DNA from: Duganella sp. CF458
GTDB taxonomy: Bacteria; Pseudomonadota; Gammaproteobacteria; Burkholderiales; Burkholderiaceae_D
Direction: 5' to 3'
Assembly (NCBI RefSeq): GCF_900113115.1
Contig: NZ_FOOF01000005.1
Coordinates: 1-64,000 of the forward strand
Length of the DNA stretch: 64,000 nucleotides
Shown piece by piece: positions 19,920 through 29,476 of the stretch; position 1 is the first letter of the stretch; every line of letters starts with the position of its first letter. Both the position numbers and the translations under genes were made by a program. The notes beneath the pieces are model-generated. The model had not been told where the DNA came from and made no database searches. It saw nothing but the letters and a program-made list of their open reading frames with translations.

Positions 19920-20003
19920 TGTCCACCTGGGGTCAGGAACAAAATGGACAATTCTTCCGCCAAGGAAAAAAATGTCCAATTCGTTCCTGACCCCAGGTGG
20001 ACA
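19920..20003. repeat. 21-bp perfect inverted repeat, 84 bases in total
   Basis: TGTCCACCTGGGGTCAGGAAC (19920-19940; one extra base quoted for clarity) is exactly reverse-complemented at 19983-20003. Between the arms are further TGGACA and TGTCCA motifs. It lies 6 bases beyond the ybdD stop and may act as a terminator or be a small mobile repeat related to the GGGTCAG repeat at 1459-1485. Confidence 0.8.
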
Positions 20004-20009
20004 GCGCGG

Positions 20010-20210
20010 CTAGCAGCAGCCGCCGCGCTTGCCGGCGCCGCCGTAGCGCGCTTCCTGCCGTTCGCGGAAGAATTCCTTGTAGCTCATCACGGGCTCACCC
20101 GGGTGGGTGTTCTCGCGATGGGCGACGTAGGTGTCGTATTCCGGCAGGCCGCACATCAGCCGCATGCTCTGTCCGAGGTAGCGGCCTGCCTTGACGATGT
20201 CGCCCAGCAT
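20010..20210 (-). CDS. ybdD: YbdD/YjiX family small protein
   Basis: A 66-residue protein. The sequence GLPEYDTYVAHRENTHPGEP, FFRERQEARYG and the cysteine-ending tail match the YbdD/YjiX family, the usual partner of CstA-type pyruvate/peptide transporters. The ATG at 20210 lies 4 bases after the cstA stop, so it is translated from the cstA message; longer upstream starts would overlap cstA and lack family similarity. It is needed for transport function in known relatives. Confidence 0.92.
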   Translation of the reverse strand: MLGDIVKAGRYLGQSMRLMCGLPEYDTYVAHRENTHPGEPVMSYKEFFRERQEARYGGAGKRGGCC

Positions 20211-20214
20211 GGCT

Positions 20215-22275
20215 TTATTTGGCCGCGGCGGCGTATTGGGCCGGGGCTTCGTTGTGGGTTGGGCGGCTGGCGTTCCAGGCTGCCAGCGCGGTGCGTACGC
20301 CGAATGCCAGCACGCTGACAACCACGATCATGAAGAAGGCTGCCAGGCCCGCATCCAGGTAGTCGTTGAAGATCACCTGCCGCATCTGTTCGATCGACTT
20401 GGCCGGCGCCAGCACTTTGCCATCGGCCAGTGCGGCCTGGTATTTCGCGGCGTGGGCCATGAAGCCGATCTTCGGATTGGCGTCGAAGATCTTTTGCCAG
20501 CCGGCGGTGAGGGTGCACAGCAGCAGCCAGATGGTCGGCAGGATGGTGACCCAGGCGTATTTGGCACGTTTCATCTTGAACAGCACGCAGGTCGCCAGGA
20601 TCAGCGCAATCGCAGCCAGCATCTGGTTGGCGATGCCGAACAGCGGCCACAGGGTGTTGATGCCGCCCAGTGGATCGACCACGCCCTGGTACAGGAAGTA
20701 ACCCCAGGCCGCCACGCACAGGCCGGTGGCGAGCAGGCTGGCGAACACGGAATCGGTGCGCTTCAGCGATGGTGCGAAGGAGCCCAGCAAGTCCTGCAGC
20801 ATGAAGCGGCCGGCACGGGTACCGGCATCGACAGCGGTCAGGATGAACAATGCTTCGAACAGGATGGCGAAGTGGTACCAGAACGCCATCATGGCCTTGC
20901 CGCCCACCACATTGGACAGGATGTGCGCCATGCCCACCGCCAGCGTCGGTGCGCCGCCGGCGCGGGAGATGATGGTCGATTCGCCCACGTCCTTGGCGGT
21001 TTGCGTCAGCATTTCCGGCGTGACGTAGAAACCCCACTGCGAGATCGCCTGTGCCGCCGATTCCGCAGTGGTGCCGAGCAGTGCCGCCGGGCTGTTCATC
21101 GCGAAGTACACGCCTGGTTCGATGGTCGAAGCGGCGATCAGCGCCATGATGGCGACGAAGGATTCCATCAGCATCGCGCCGTAGCCGATGAAGCGGGCGT
21201 GGGTTTCATTCTCGATCATCTTCGGCGTGGTGCCGGAGGAAATCAGCGCGTGGAAGCCGGAGACGGCGCCGCAAGCGATGGTGATGAACAGGAAGGGGAA
21301 CAGGTTGCCGGACCATACAGGGCCGGTGCCGTCGATGAACTTGGTCAGCGATGGCATTTGCAGCATCGGCGACACGATCACGATGCCCAGCGCCAGGCCG
21401 ACGATGGTGCCGATCTTCAGGAAGGTGGACAGGTAGTCGCGCGGCGCCAGCAGCAGCCAGACCGGCAGCACGGACGCGATAAAGCCGTAGCCGATCAGCA
21501 TCCAAGTCAGTTCGGTGCCGGAGAAGGTGAACATGGGGGCCAGGGCAGGGTTTTCCTGCACCCACTGGCCGCCGAAGATCGCCAGCATCAGCAGCACGAA
21601 GCCGATCAGCGACACTTCGCCGACGCGGCCGACGCGGATGTAGCGCGAGTAGACGCCCATGAACAAGGCGATCGGGATGGTGGCCATCACGGTGAACGAG
21701 CCCCAAGGCGAGTGCGCCAGTGCCTTCACCACGATCAGCGCCAGCACCGCCAGGATGATCACCATGATCATGAAGGTGCCCAGCAGCGCGATATTGCCAG
21801 GGACCGGGCCCAGTTCGGACTTGATCAGGTCACCGAGCGAACGGCCGTCGCGGCGGGTGGAAATGAACAGCACCATGAAGTCCTGCACGGCGCCGGCGAA
21901 TACCACGCCGGCCAGGATCCACAGCATGCCGGGCAGGTAGCCCATTTGCGCCGCCAGCACGGGGCCGACCAGCGGGCCGGCGCCGGCGATGGCTGCGAAG
22001 TGGTGGCCGAACAGGACGTTCTTATTGGTCGGCACGTAGTCCAGGCCATCGTTGTACTTGTAGGCCGGGGTCAGGCGACCGGCCTCCAGGCCCATGACGT
22101 TCTTTGCAATAAACAGGCTGTAGAAGCGGTACGCGATCAGGTACACGCAAACGGCCGCAATCACCAGCCAGATGGCGCTGACAGGTTCGCCGCGCTTGAG
22201 TGCAATCACGCCCAGGGCGCTGGCACCCAGCACGGACATCGCTGCCCAGCCAAGTTTCTTCATAACGGGATTCAT
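20215..22275 (-). CDS. cstA: Carbon starvation protein A, pyruvate/peptide transporter
   Basis: A 686-residue polytopic inner-membrane protein with about 16-18 hydrophobic segments. FGHHFAAIAGAGPLVGP, QMGYLPG and HALISSGTTPKMI are strong CstA signatures. Family members import pyruvate or peptides when carbon is short. The ATG at 22275 follows TTGGAGGAG, favoured over 22347. It forms an operon with ybdD and is divergent from a cache-domain kinase/LuxR regulator pair that probably controls it. Confidence 0.95.
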   Translation of the reverse strand: MNPVMKKLGWAAMSVLGASALGVIALKRGEPVSAIWLVIAAVCVYLIAYRFYSLFIAKNVMGLEAGRLTPAYKYNDGLDYVPTNKNVLFGHHFAAIAGAGPLVGPVLAAQMGYLPGMLWILAGVVFAGAVQDFMVLFISTRRDGRSLGDLIKSELGPVPGNIALLGTFMIMVIILAVLALIVVKALAHSPWGSFTVMATIPIALFMGVYSRYIRVGRVGEVSLIGFVLLMLAIFGGQWVQENPALAPMFTFSGTELTWMLIGYGFIASVLPVWLLLAPRDYLSTFLKIGTIVGLALGIVIVSPMLQMPSLTKFIDGTGPVWSGNLFPFLFITIACGAVSGFHALISSGTTPKMIENETHARFIGYGAMLMESFVAIMALIAASTIEPGVYFAMNSPAALLGTTAESAAQAISQWGFYVTPEMLTQTAKDVGESTIISRAGGAPTLAVGMAHILSNVVGGKAMMAFWYHFAILFEALFILTAVDAGTRAGRFMLQDLLGSFAPSLKRTDSVFASLLATGLCVAAWGYFLYQGVVDPLGGINTLWPLFGIANQMLAAIALILATCVLFKMKRAKYAWVTILPTIWLLLCTLTAGWQKIFDANPKIGFMAHAAKYQAALADGKVLAPAKSIEQMRQVIFNDYLDAGLAAFFMIVVVSVLAFGVRTALAAWNASRPTHNEAPAQYAAAAK

Positions 22276-22404
22276 CGGTGTCTCCTCCAAGGATGAATGG
22301 CCAGTATTCAGGAATTGAATATCTGTCACAAGCGCACCACTACGCAAACGCCGTCGGTATAACTACGTAGGACAGGCATGCCGCGGCGGGCTTACAATCG
22401 CCGC

Positions 22405-23766
22405 ATGAAGCTGCGGCAAAAGTTCCTGTTCCTGGCCATTGCGCCACTGATCCTGGCCCTGTGCGCGATCTCCATCGCGGTGCGCTACCAGGCGACCACG
22501 CTCGCCCGCCAGCAGCGCGATACCATCCAGCAGGCCTACCTGGCCAGCAAGGAAGCGGAACTCAAGCACTACGTGACGCTGGCCAATCACTCGATTGCCC
22601 ACCTGGTCAAATCCGGCCGCAAAGACCCGGCCACGCTGGACGAGGCGAAGCGCATCCTGTCCACCCTGAGTTTCGGCGATGACGGCTATTTTTTCGTCTA
22701 CGACATGCAGGGCAATTCGCTGATGCACCCGCGCCAGCCGGAACTGGTCGGCCAGAACCTGTTCATGTTGAAAGACCAGGAAGGCAATCCGACCATCCAG
22801 CGCCTGCTGGCCCGCGCCCGTGAAGGCGGAGGGCTGGAGCGCTACAACTGGGTCAAGCCGTCCACCCATAAATCGGCGCCCAAGCTGGGCTACGTGATCC
22901 CGCTGCCGGAATGGGGCTGGATGCTGGGCACCGGCATCTACCTCGACGACGTCGACGCGGCGCTGGCCAAGGTCGACGCCCAGCAGCGCGGCAATATCCG
23001 CAACACCTTGCTGTGGATGGCGGCGATTGCCGCCATGGCGCTGGTGGCGGTCGGCGTCTCCGGCCTGGCCTTGAATATCCGTGAATACCGCGTGGCCGAT
23101 GCCAAGCTCAAAGTGCTGGCACAGCGCGTGGTCGAATCGCAGGAGGAGGAGAGGGCGCGGCTGTCGCGTGACCTGCACGACGGCATCAGCCAGTGGCTGG
23201 TGTCGATCAAGCTGCAAATCGAAGCGGGCATCATCCGCCTTGGCAATCCCGCGCAGCAGGACAAGGCCAAGGCCGCCTTCGAGCACACGGCGGAACAGTT
23301 GAACAATGTGCTGGGCGAGGTGCGCCGCATCTCGCACAACCTGCGTCCCGCCATCCTGGACGACCTGGGCCTGGCCGCCGCGCTCGACCACCTGGCGGCC
23401 GAATTCCGCGTGCACATCGGCGTCGACGTGGCCTTCAGCGCCACCGGCTGCACCGACGGCCTGCCGGACGTGGCCAACACGGTGCTGTTCCGCATTGCGC
23501 AGGAAGCGCTGACCAATATCGAGCGTCACGCCGCAGCCGCCAGCGTGAATATCGATCTGGAGGGCGATGCCGAGGGCGTCACGCTGCGCATTGCCGATAA
23601 CGGCAGCGGCTTCGATGCCGAGGGCATCGCCGGCCATCCTAAGCGGGGCATCGGCTTACGGAATATGATGGAGCGCATGGATGCGATCGGCGGCCAGTTC
23701 CGCATCGAATCCTCGCCCGCCGGCACCACGGTGCTGGCGCGAGTAGACAATAAAGGACAAAAATGA
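22405..23766 (+). CDS. Cache-domain sensor histidine kinase (NarX/HisKA_3 type)
   Basis: A 453-residue membrane kinase. TM1 (about 6-26), an extracytoplasmic single cache domain (about 35-195; DDGYFFVYD, GWMLGTGIYLDD) that usually binds small carboxylates, TM2 (about 207-228), HisKA_3 (ERARLSRDLHDGIS) and HATPase (DNGSGF, KRGIGLRNM). The ATG at 22405 starts the hydrophobic leader. It overlaps its regulator by 4 bases. Divergence from cstA makes a pyruvate-like or peptide signal likely, by inference. Confidence 0.92.
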   Translation: MKLRQKFLFLAIAPLILALCAISIAVRYQATTLARQQRDTIQQAYLASKEAELKHYVTLANHSIAHLVKSGRKDPATLDEAKRILSTLSFGDDGYFFVYDMQGNSLMHPRQPELVGQNLFMLKDQEGNPTIQRLLARAREGGGLERYNWVKPSTHKSAPKLGYVIPLPEWGWMLGTGIYLDDVDAALAKVDAQQRGNIRNTLLWMAAIAAMALVAVGVSGLALNIREYRVADAKLKVLAQRVVESQEEERARLSRDLHDGISQWLVSIKLQIEAGIIRLGNPAQQDKAKAAFEHTAEQLNNVLGEVRRISHNLRPAILDDLGLAAALDHLAAEFRVHIGVDVAFSATGCTDGLPDVANTVLFRIAQEALTNIERHAAAASVNIDLEGDAEGVTLRIADNGSGFDAEGIAGHPKRGIGLRNMMERMDAIGGQFRIESSPAGTTVLARVDNKGQK

Positions 23767-24392
23767 GTGAGCTGCGCACAAGTATCCTGCTGGTAGACGA
23801 CCACCCCCTCGTGCGCGACGGCCTGCGCGCGCGGCTGGAAGCCATGGCGCAGTTCGAAGTGGTCGGCGAGGCAGGCAGCGCTGCCGAAGCGCTGGAGGCC
23901 GCGCGCCTGCACAATCCAGACCTGGTCCTGATGGACATCAATATGCGCGGCACCAACGGCATTGAAGCCACCGCCTTGTTCAAGCGCCAATTCCCGGCGA
24001 TTGCCGTGCTGATCCTGTCGATGCACGACAAGTTGGAATACGTGACCCAGGCCATCCAGGCCGGCGCGCGCGGCTATGTGCTGAAAGACGCGCCGGGCAA
24101 GGATATCGTGGTCGCCATCGAGACCGTGATGGCAGGCGGCATCTACTACAGCGCCAACCTGGCGCAGCAGCTGGCCAAGCCGATGGCCCAGGATAACCAG
24201 CTCACCACGCGCGAAGCCGAGGTGCTGCGCCACCTCGCCAATGGTGAATCCAACAAGCATATTGCGCGCGAGCTGGACCTCAGCGTGCGCACGGTGGAAA
24301 CCCACCGCCTGAACATAAAACGCAAGCTTGGCATCGAAGGGCAGGCAGAACTGATCAAGTTTGCTGTCCAACACGCACAATTCGATAAATAA
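23763..24392 (+). CDS. NarL/LuxR family response regulator
   Basis: A 209-residue regulator with a receiver domain (VDDHPLVRDG, phospho-Asp in LVLMDINMRG) and a C-terminal LuxR helix-turn-helix (LTTREAEVLRHLANGESNKHIA). It is translationally coupled to the cache-domain kinase through an ATGA overlap. Its likely target is the divergent cstA-ybdD operon. A short hairpin TGTATC/GATACA (24416-24433) lies downstream. Confidence 0.93.
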   Translation: MSELRTSILLVDDHPLVRDGLRARLEAMAQFEVVGEAGSAAEALEAARLHNPDLVLMDINMRGTNGIEATALFKRQFPAIAVLILSMHDKLEYVTQAIQAGARGYVLKDAPGKDIVVAIETVMAGGIYYSANLAQQLAKPMAQDNQLTTREAEVLRHLANGESNKHIARELDLSVRTVETHRLNIKRKLGIEGQAELIKFAVQHAQFDK

Positions 24393-24597
24393 AAAATTAG
24401 TAAAATAATCAGCAATGTATCGTTAGTGATACAAAACTGGCAATTCGATTGTCTCCTCTACCACGCAAAAGCTGACTTTTGGGCAATTTCTGTTAGACTC
24501 CCCGAGTCTTGTAACACAGGGTGTCCGCGTGCGCTCAATGGTTGCTTTACATCAACAGACCATTTACCATTGTTAGTGTTACCACACCGAGATTCCG

Positions 24598-25785
24598 ATG
24601 TTTGCGTCAGACCCGAAATCGTTACCGCTGGTGGGAATCAAGCCTGTCCTGGATACCCAAAACCACTGGGTAGGACTGGCTTTTCAGCTGCCGGAAGCGG
24701 TTTCGCTGCCGACGCTGCAATCGCTCCTGGGCTGCCCTGAATCCGACGCACTGGGTTCGCTCGATTACTTCATCCCCCTCGCCGATCCATTCGCGCTCGA
24801 CGCCAGCCAGCTCGATGGCCTGCCGCTTGATCGCATCGTATTCACTGTTCCCGCCGCATTGCTGGCCGACGAGGCGATGCAGAAGCACTGCAAGCGGCTG
24901 GCCGACCGCGGCCTGCGCTTGTTGGCGGACGGCGACGCCGGCATCGCCGCCGTCCAAGCCGGCATCCGCGGCCTTGATGTCGATTGCACCGAAGCGCTGC
25001 CCGGCACGCTGGCGATGATGTCGCTGCCCGGCCCGCACCTGGCCCGCAATGCCGACGCCACCCGCGCCGATGCATGCCGCAAAGCCGGCTTCACCCTGTT
25101 GCGCGGCGAACTGCCGCGCGCGCAAGAACATGAACATGAACATGAATATGAGCGTGATGGGGGGCAGGGCGATGGCACCAGCCGCAAACGCCTGCTTGCC
25201 CTGCTTGGCCTGTTGGCGCAAGACGCCGATTCGCGCGAACTGGAAACCCTGCTGAAGCAAGACCCGGCGCTATCCTTCCAGTTGCTCAAGCTGGTGAATT
25301 CAGCGGCCTTCGCCCCGAACAGCAACCCGATCCACAACTTCGGCCAGGCCATCAACCTGCTGGGCCGCCGCCAACTGCAACGCTGGCTGCAGCTATTGCT
25401 GTATGCGCGCCAGCAGGCCGACGGCCCGGCCAATGCCTTGCTGCCGCTGGCTGCCCTGCGCGCGGCGCAGATGGAAGCCCTGTGCAAGCTGCGCGAAGGT
25501 GAGCGCGACGCACAGGACCAGGCCTTCCTGGTGGGCGTGTTCTCCTTGCTCGACGTGCTGCTGGCGATGCCGATGACCGACATCGTCTCGGCCCTGAACC
25601 TCGACCTGGACGTGGTCGCGGCCCTGCTGGACCGCAGTGGTCCACTGGGTGAAATGCTGGCGCTGGTGGAAATGCACGAACCGCAGGCAAGCGCACTGCG
25701 CGATGTCGGCATCGACAACGAAACCTATTGGCGAAGTCTATTGCAGGCCTACCATTGGGCGCTGCAGGTCAGCAGGAACGTATAA
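24598..25785 (+). CDS. HDOD domain signalling protein with degenerate EAL-like N-terminus
   Basis: A 395-residue protein of the YuxH-like layout. Residues 1-185 resemble a decayed EAL phosphodiesterase without an EAL motif, and the HDOD domain (about 200-390; [20 protein letters not shown]) is the signalling module. An acidic/His repeat EHEHEHEYE joins the two (about 177-185), encoded by near-perfect GAACAT repeats. HDOD proteins act in c-di-GMP and stress signalling. The next gene, GGDEF-EAL, begins 2 bases after its stop. No metal site is seen. Confidence 0.82.
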   Translation: MFASDPKSLPLVGIKPVLDTQNHWVGLAFQLPEAVSLPTLQSLLGCPESDALGSLDYFIPLADPFALDASQLDGLPLDRIVFTVPAALLADEAMQKHCKRLADRGLRLLADGDAGIAAVQAGIRGLDVDCTEALPGTLAMMSLPGPHLARNADATRADACRKAGFTLLRGELPRAQEHEHEHEYERDGGQGDGTSRKRLLALLGLLAQDADSRELETLLKQDPALSFQLLKLVNSAAFAPNSNPIHNFGQAINLLGRRQLQRWLQLLLYARQQADGPANALLPLAALRAAQMEALCKLREGERDAQDQAFLVGVFSLLDVLLAMPMTDIVSALNLDLDVVAALLDRSGPLGEMLALVEMHEPQASALRDVGIDNETYWRSLLQAYHWALQVSRNV

Positions 25786-25787
25786 AC

Positions 25788-27845
25788 ATGCACGAGCAAC
25801 CGGTTGCCAACTACCTCGCCAGCAGCGCCGCCGTGTGCGATGCGGTGCTGCGCCTGCGTGGCCGTGCGCTCGTCGAAGAGCTGGGCCGCATCGCGCGCGA
25901 GGTCACCGGCAGCCCGCATGGCCGCTACGTGCCGCGCGAGATGACGCCGGCCACCGGTTTGCCGGGATGGGAAAGCGGCCTGTCGCAACTGATCCAGTAC
26001 GATCACCAGTATTTCGGCCGCTTTGAAGTTTCCGGCCTCGACAGCTACACTGAAACCAGCCGGCAGAACCTGGCCAGCCTGGCCAGTCTCGCCGCCAGCG
26101 TGCTGCAGGTGCACTCGATAGCGCAGCGCACCACCCACGCCTATGTGCAAGTGGAAGCGCGCTTGCAGCATCAGACGCAAATACTGGACCAGATCCACGA
26201 ATCGGTGCTGACCATGGACCTGAACGGCTTCATCACAAGCTGGAACAAGGGCGCCGAGCGCCTGTTCGGCTATTCGGCGGTGGAGGCGGTCGGCCGCAAC
26301 ATCATCTTCCTCTACGACGACGAAGACGAAGACCTGGGCGACGAATTCCTGGAGCAGGGCGGCCGCCTGATGGAAGTGCGCCGCAGGAAGAAGAACGGCG
26401 ATGTATTCTGGGCCAGCCTGTCGCTGTCGCAGTTATGCGATATGGAAGACCGCTCGATCGGCCTGGTCGCCTATTTGACCGACATCACGGAGCGCAAGGA
26501 GGCGGAGGAGCGCATCCACCACCTGGCTTACTACGACGCCCTGACCAGCCTGCCGAACCGTTCGCTGCTGACCAAACTGGTCGACCAGGCCATGACGGTG
26601 GCCCAGCGCAGCAAGGCAGACGGCTGCGTGATGTTCATCGACCTGAACCGCTTCAAGCTGATTAACGACACGCTGGGCCGCGCGGTCGGCGACGCGCTGC
26701 TGCGTGAAGTGTCGCAGCGCTTCCGACTCGCCTTGCGCGACCAGGATGTGGTGGCGCGCCTGTCCGGTGACGAATTCGCGGTCGGCCTGTTCGACATCCA
26801 CCAGCATTACGAAGCCAGCATGGTGGCCAACAAGCTGCTGTCGGCGCTGAACGAACCGTTCCTGATCGATGGCCACGACCTGCGCGTCAGCGCCTCGATC
26901 GGCATCAGCGTCTACCCGCAGGACGGCAACGACGCCGAGACCCTGCTGCGCCTGGCCGATATCGCCATGTACCGCGCCAAGCAGAACGCCTCATCGGACG
27001 GCGAGCATATCGCCTTCTACAGCCAGGACATGAACAAGGGCATGCAGGAGCGTATGCGCATCGAATCGGGCCTGCGCCAGGCGCTGGGCAACGGACAACT
27101 GCTGCTGCACTACCAGCCCAAGTTTGAAATCAGCACCGGCAGAATCATCGGCGCCGAAGCGCTGGTGCGCTGGAAGCATCCGGAACGCGGCCTGGTGCCC
27201 CCGGCGGAATTCATTCCGCTGGCGGAAGCAACCGGCCTGGTGGTGCAGGTCGGCGAATGGGTGCTGGAAGCGGCCTGCGCGCAGGCGCAGGCCTGGAAGG
27301 AAAAAGGCTTGCCGCCGATTCGGCTGGCGGTCAACGTATCGGCGCGTGAGTTCACCTCCGCGCTGCCGGGCCGCGTGATGGAAACGCTGCACCGTTACGG
27401 CCTTGAACCATCGTGGCTGGAACTGGAAATTACCGAATCCACCCTGATGCACAATATCGAACGTGTGATCGGCATCATGGACCGGTTGACAGCGGCCGGC
27501 ATCACGCTGTCGCTGGACGATTTCGGCACCGGTTATTCCAGCCTGTCCTACCTCAAGCGCTTCCCGATCGACACGCTGAAGATTGACCGCTCCTTCACCA
27601 CCGGCATTCCGGTCGACACCAACGACTGTGCCATTGCCAGCACCATCATCAGCATCGCCCAGCAACTGAACCATAAGGTGATCGCCGAAGGTGTGGAAAC
27701 CCCCGAACAACTGGCCTTCCTGAAGGATTCCGGCTGCGACGAAGTGCAAGGCTACCTTTTCTCACGCCCCTTGCCCGCGCTCGAATTCGAGAACGCGCTG
27801 CTGCAGAACTGGGCGCCGCCAGAACCCGTCGCCGCCGCAGGCTGA
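25788..27845 (+). CDS. PAS-GGDEF-EAL c-di-GMP turnover protein
   Basis: A 685-residue cytoplasmic protein. A poorly recognised N-terminal domain (1-125) is followed by PAS (about 135-250), GGDEF (signature SGDEF, a variant tolerated by some active enzymes) and EAL ([26 protein letters not shown]). The EAL site looks intact, so net activity is probably breakdown. I chose the ATG at 25788, 2 bases after the HDOD stop. It is followed after 2 bases by a solute-binding protein gene, suggesting one operon. Confidence 0.92.
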   Translation: MHEQPVANYLASSAAVCDAVLRLRGRALVEELGRIAREVTGSPHGRYVPREMTPATGLPGWESGLSQLIQYDHQYFGRFEVSGLDSYTETSRQNLASLASLAASVLQVHSIAQRTTHAYVQVEARLQHQTQILDQIHESVLTMDLNGFITSWNKGAERLFGYSAVEAVGRNIIFLYDDEDEDLGDEFLEQGGRLMEVRRRKKNGDVFWASLSLSQLCDMEDRSIGLVAYLTDITERKEAEERIHHLAYYDALTSLPNRSLLTKLVDQAMTVAQRSKADGCVMFIDLNRFKLINDTLGRAVGDALLREVSQRFRLALRDQDVVARLSGDEFAVGLFDIHQHYEASMVANKLLSALNEPFLIDGHDLRVSASIGISVYPQDGNDAETLLRLADIAMYRAKQNASSDGEHIAFYSQDMNKGMQERMRIESGLRQALGNGQLLLHYQPKFEISTGRIIGAEALVRWKHPERGLVPPAEFIPLAEATGLVVQVGEWVLEAACAQAQAWKEKGLPPIRLAVNVSAREFTSALPGRVMETLHRYGLEPSWLELEITESTLMHNIERVIGIMDRLTAAGITLSLDDFGTGYSSLSYLKRFPIDTLKIDRSFTTGIPVDTNDCAIASTIISIAQQLNHKVIAEGVETPEQLAFLKDSGCDEVQGYLFSRPLPALEFENALLQNWAPPEPVAAAG

Positions 27846-27847
27846 CC

Positions 27848-28645
27848 ATGTTCCGCGCCGCCGCCCTGGCTATGCTGTTGTCCTGCACCGCGCAGGCAGC
27901 CGAGCCGGCGCGCATCAGGTTCGGGCTGCAAGACGACATCGCCCCCTTTGTCATGCCCGACCGCCACAGCGGCCTGATGGTCGATGTGCTGCGCGACGCA
28001 ATGGCGACGCAAGGCATCACCGCCGACTTCCTTTACCTGCCGCAAAAGCGCACCGAAGAGGCCTTGCGCAAGGGCGTGGTCGACGTCACAACCGGCGCCA
28101 AGCCTGTCATGATGCTGCCCGGCGTGATGAGCCGCTGGCCCATCACCAGTTTCCACAACCTGGCGATCACCCGCCGCGCCAACTTGCCGCGGCTGGATTC
28201 GGTCGCCGACCTGGCGCGCTACCGCGTTACCGCATTCAACGGCGCCAGCCGGATGCTGGGGCAGGACTACCGCGATGCGGTGCAGGGGAACGCACGCTAC
28301 TCCGAACCTTTGACGCTGCAATCGCCACTGCTGGTGCTGAAGCAGGTGGACGTGGTGATCTCGCAAAGGGACATCTTCAACTATTATCTTGACCGCCAAT
28401 CCTATCTGCGCGAAGGCGATTTCGACCTGGTCTACCACGACATTCTTGGCAAGCCGAACGAATATTGGTTCGCCTTCCGCACGGCCGAAATGCGCGACAG
28501 CTTCGAGCGGGGCATTGCGGCGCTGTACAAATCCGGCGACATCGACCGCATCTTCGCGCGCTACAACAAAGCCTACGGCACCTCGCGCGAATTTTTCCGC
28601 CCATTGGACTGCCGCTTCGCCAGCGTCAAGCCGAAAGACTGCTAG
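27848..28645 (+). CDS. Periplasmic solute-binding protein, family 3
   Basis: A 265-residue protein with a signal peptide (MFRAAALAMLLSCTAQA) and a bilobal SBP_bac_3 fold (RIRFGLQDDIAPFVM, VDVLRDAM, LVYHDILG). No ABC permease genes follow, so it may act as a sensor feeding the adjacent GGDEF-EAL protein, or serve an orphan transporter. It shares an operon with the HDOD and GGDEF-EAL genes and overlaps the convergent hydrolase by 4 bases. Confidence 0.87.
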   Translation: MFRAAALAMLLSCTAQAAEPARIRFGLQDDIAPFVMPDRHSGLMVDVLRDAMATQGITADFLYLPQKRTEEALRKGVVDVTTGAKPVMMLPGVMSRWPITSFHNLAITRRANLPRLDSVADLARYRVTAFNGASRMLGQDYRDAVQGNARYSEPLTLQSPLLVLKQVDVVISQRDIFNYYLDRQSYLREGDFDLVYHDILGKPNEYWFAFRTAEMRDSFERGIAALYKSGDIDRIFARYNKAYGTSREFFRPLDCRFASVKPKDC

Positions 28646-29439
28646 CGCGGCGCTTTCACCACTTCCATGATCCAGCGTGCTACCTCCTCGAGCGAAGCGG
28701 AGGGCGCACCCGTATGGCTCGCGTCGGGCTCGTAAAGCTGCGTCATTGGATTGCGGGGCAGGGCATTGAAGTTGGCCTGCCTGGCCTTGAGCAGGCCGGG
28801 GTAGTCGTTCTTCGGCACAACCAGGAGCACCGGAGTTTCAGGCTTCATGCCGCGGATCGACTTCATGAGATTCATCGCGCCCTCGGGATCGAACCAGGTC
28901 AGGTAGTCGTCCGGCTTGCAGACGACCGTGTACGTACCCTTGGCACCCTCGAAATCCTGCAGCCGCGCTGCCACGCCGCCCTTTCCCGCAGCAGCCAGTT
29001 GGCGCGCTTCCTCCAGCGTACCTCCCAGTTTTTCGCGAACCACCTGGCTGGCGCTGCTCGCACCCGGCGCGATAGCGATCAAGCCGTCCACCGGGTTCCT
29101 GCTGCCGAAATAAAAGGCGAATGTGCCACCCTGGCTGTGCCCTGCCAGGAATAGGCGCGTGGCTCCCTTCGCCCGTAAGCGGACCAGTGCTGCATTGATT
29201 TCCGCCTCCGCCGCAGCCGTGCTGACGTCGTAATTCCTGCTGCCCGACCACGGCATCTCGATATTCGCGACCTGGTAGCCTTTGGCTTCCAGTCCGGATG
29301 CCAGCTCCGCCACAAATTTCGTCGGCGAGCCGCCTTTGCCATGCATGACGACGATGCCCACCGCCTGCGGTGCGGGTTGCGCCATGGCGGCGCCAGCAAC
29401 AAGCAGCATTGCTACAAACTGGCAGAAAAATATACGCAT
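28642..29439 (-). CDS. Exported alpha/beta hydrolase
   Basis: A 265-residue protein with a signal peptide (about 1-20, ending GAAMA). The serine nucleophile elbow is intact as GHSQG (S102), the oxyanion strand is VVMHGKGG, and the likely catalytic His is near the C-terminus in ASHTGAPS. The ATG at 29439 follows GGAGG. Esterase or dienelactone-hydrolase-like activity is likely; substrate unknown. It pairs with a second hydrolase gene 37 bases upstream. Confidence 0.87.
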   Translation of the reverse strand: MRIFFCQFVAMLLVAGAAMAQPAPQAVGIVVMHGKGGSPTKFVAELASGLEAKGYQVANIEMPWSGSRNYDVSTAAAEAEINAALVRLRAKGATRLFLAGHSQGGTFAFYFGSRNPVDGLIAIAPGASSASQVVREKLGGTLEEARQLAAAGKGGVAARLQDFEGAKGTYTVVCKPDDYLTWFDPEGAMNLMKSIRGMKPETPVLLVVPKNDYPGLLKARQANFNALPRNPMTQLYEPDASHTGAPSASLEEVARWIMEVVKAPR

Positions 29440-29476
29440 GACGGCCTCCAAGTATCAGTGTGGCGCTGCCCAAAGT

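Noticed and set aside
20191-22296. A 701-codon open frame on the plus strand across cstA
   Set aside because: It is antisense to cstA, which has clear family signatures. The frame has no recognisable motifs and is rich in His/Gln/Arg/Gly, a usual mirror of GC-rich coding.
25124-25150. GAACAT tandem repeats as a CRISPR or VNTR array
   Set aside because: They are in frame and code for the EHEHEHEYE linker of the HDOD protein, with no spacers.
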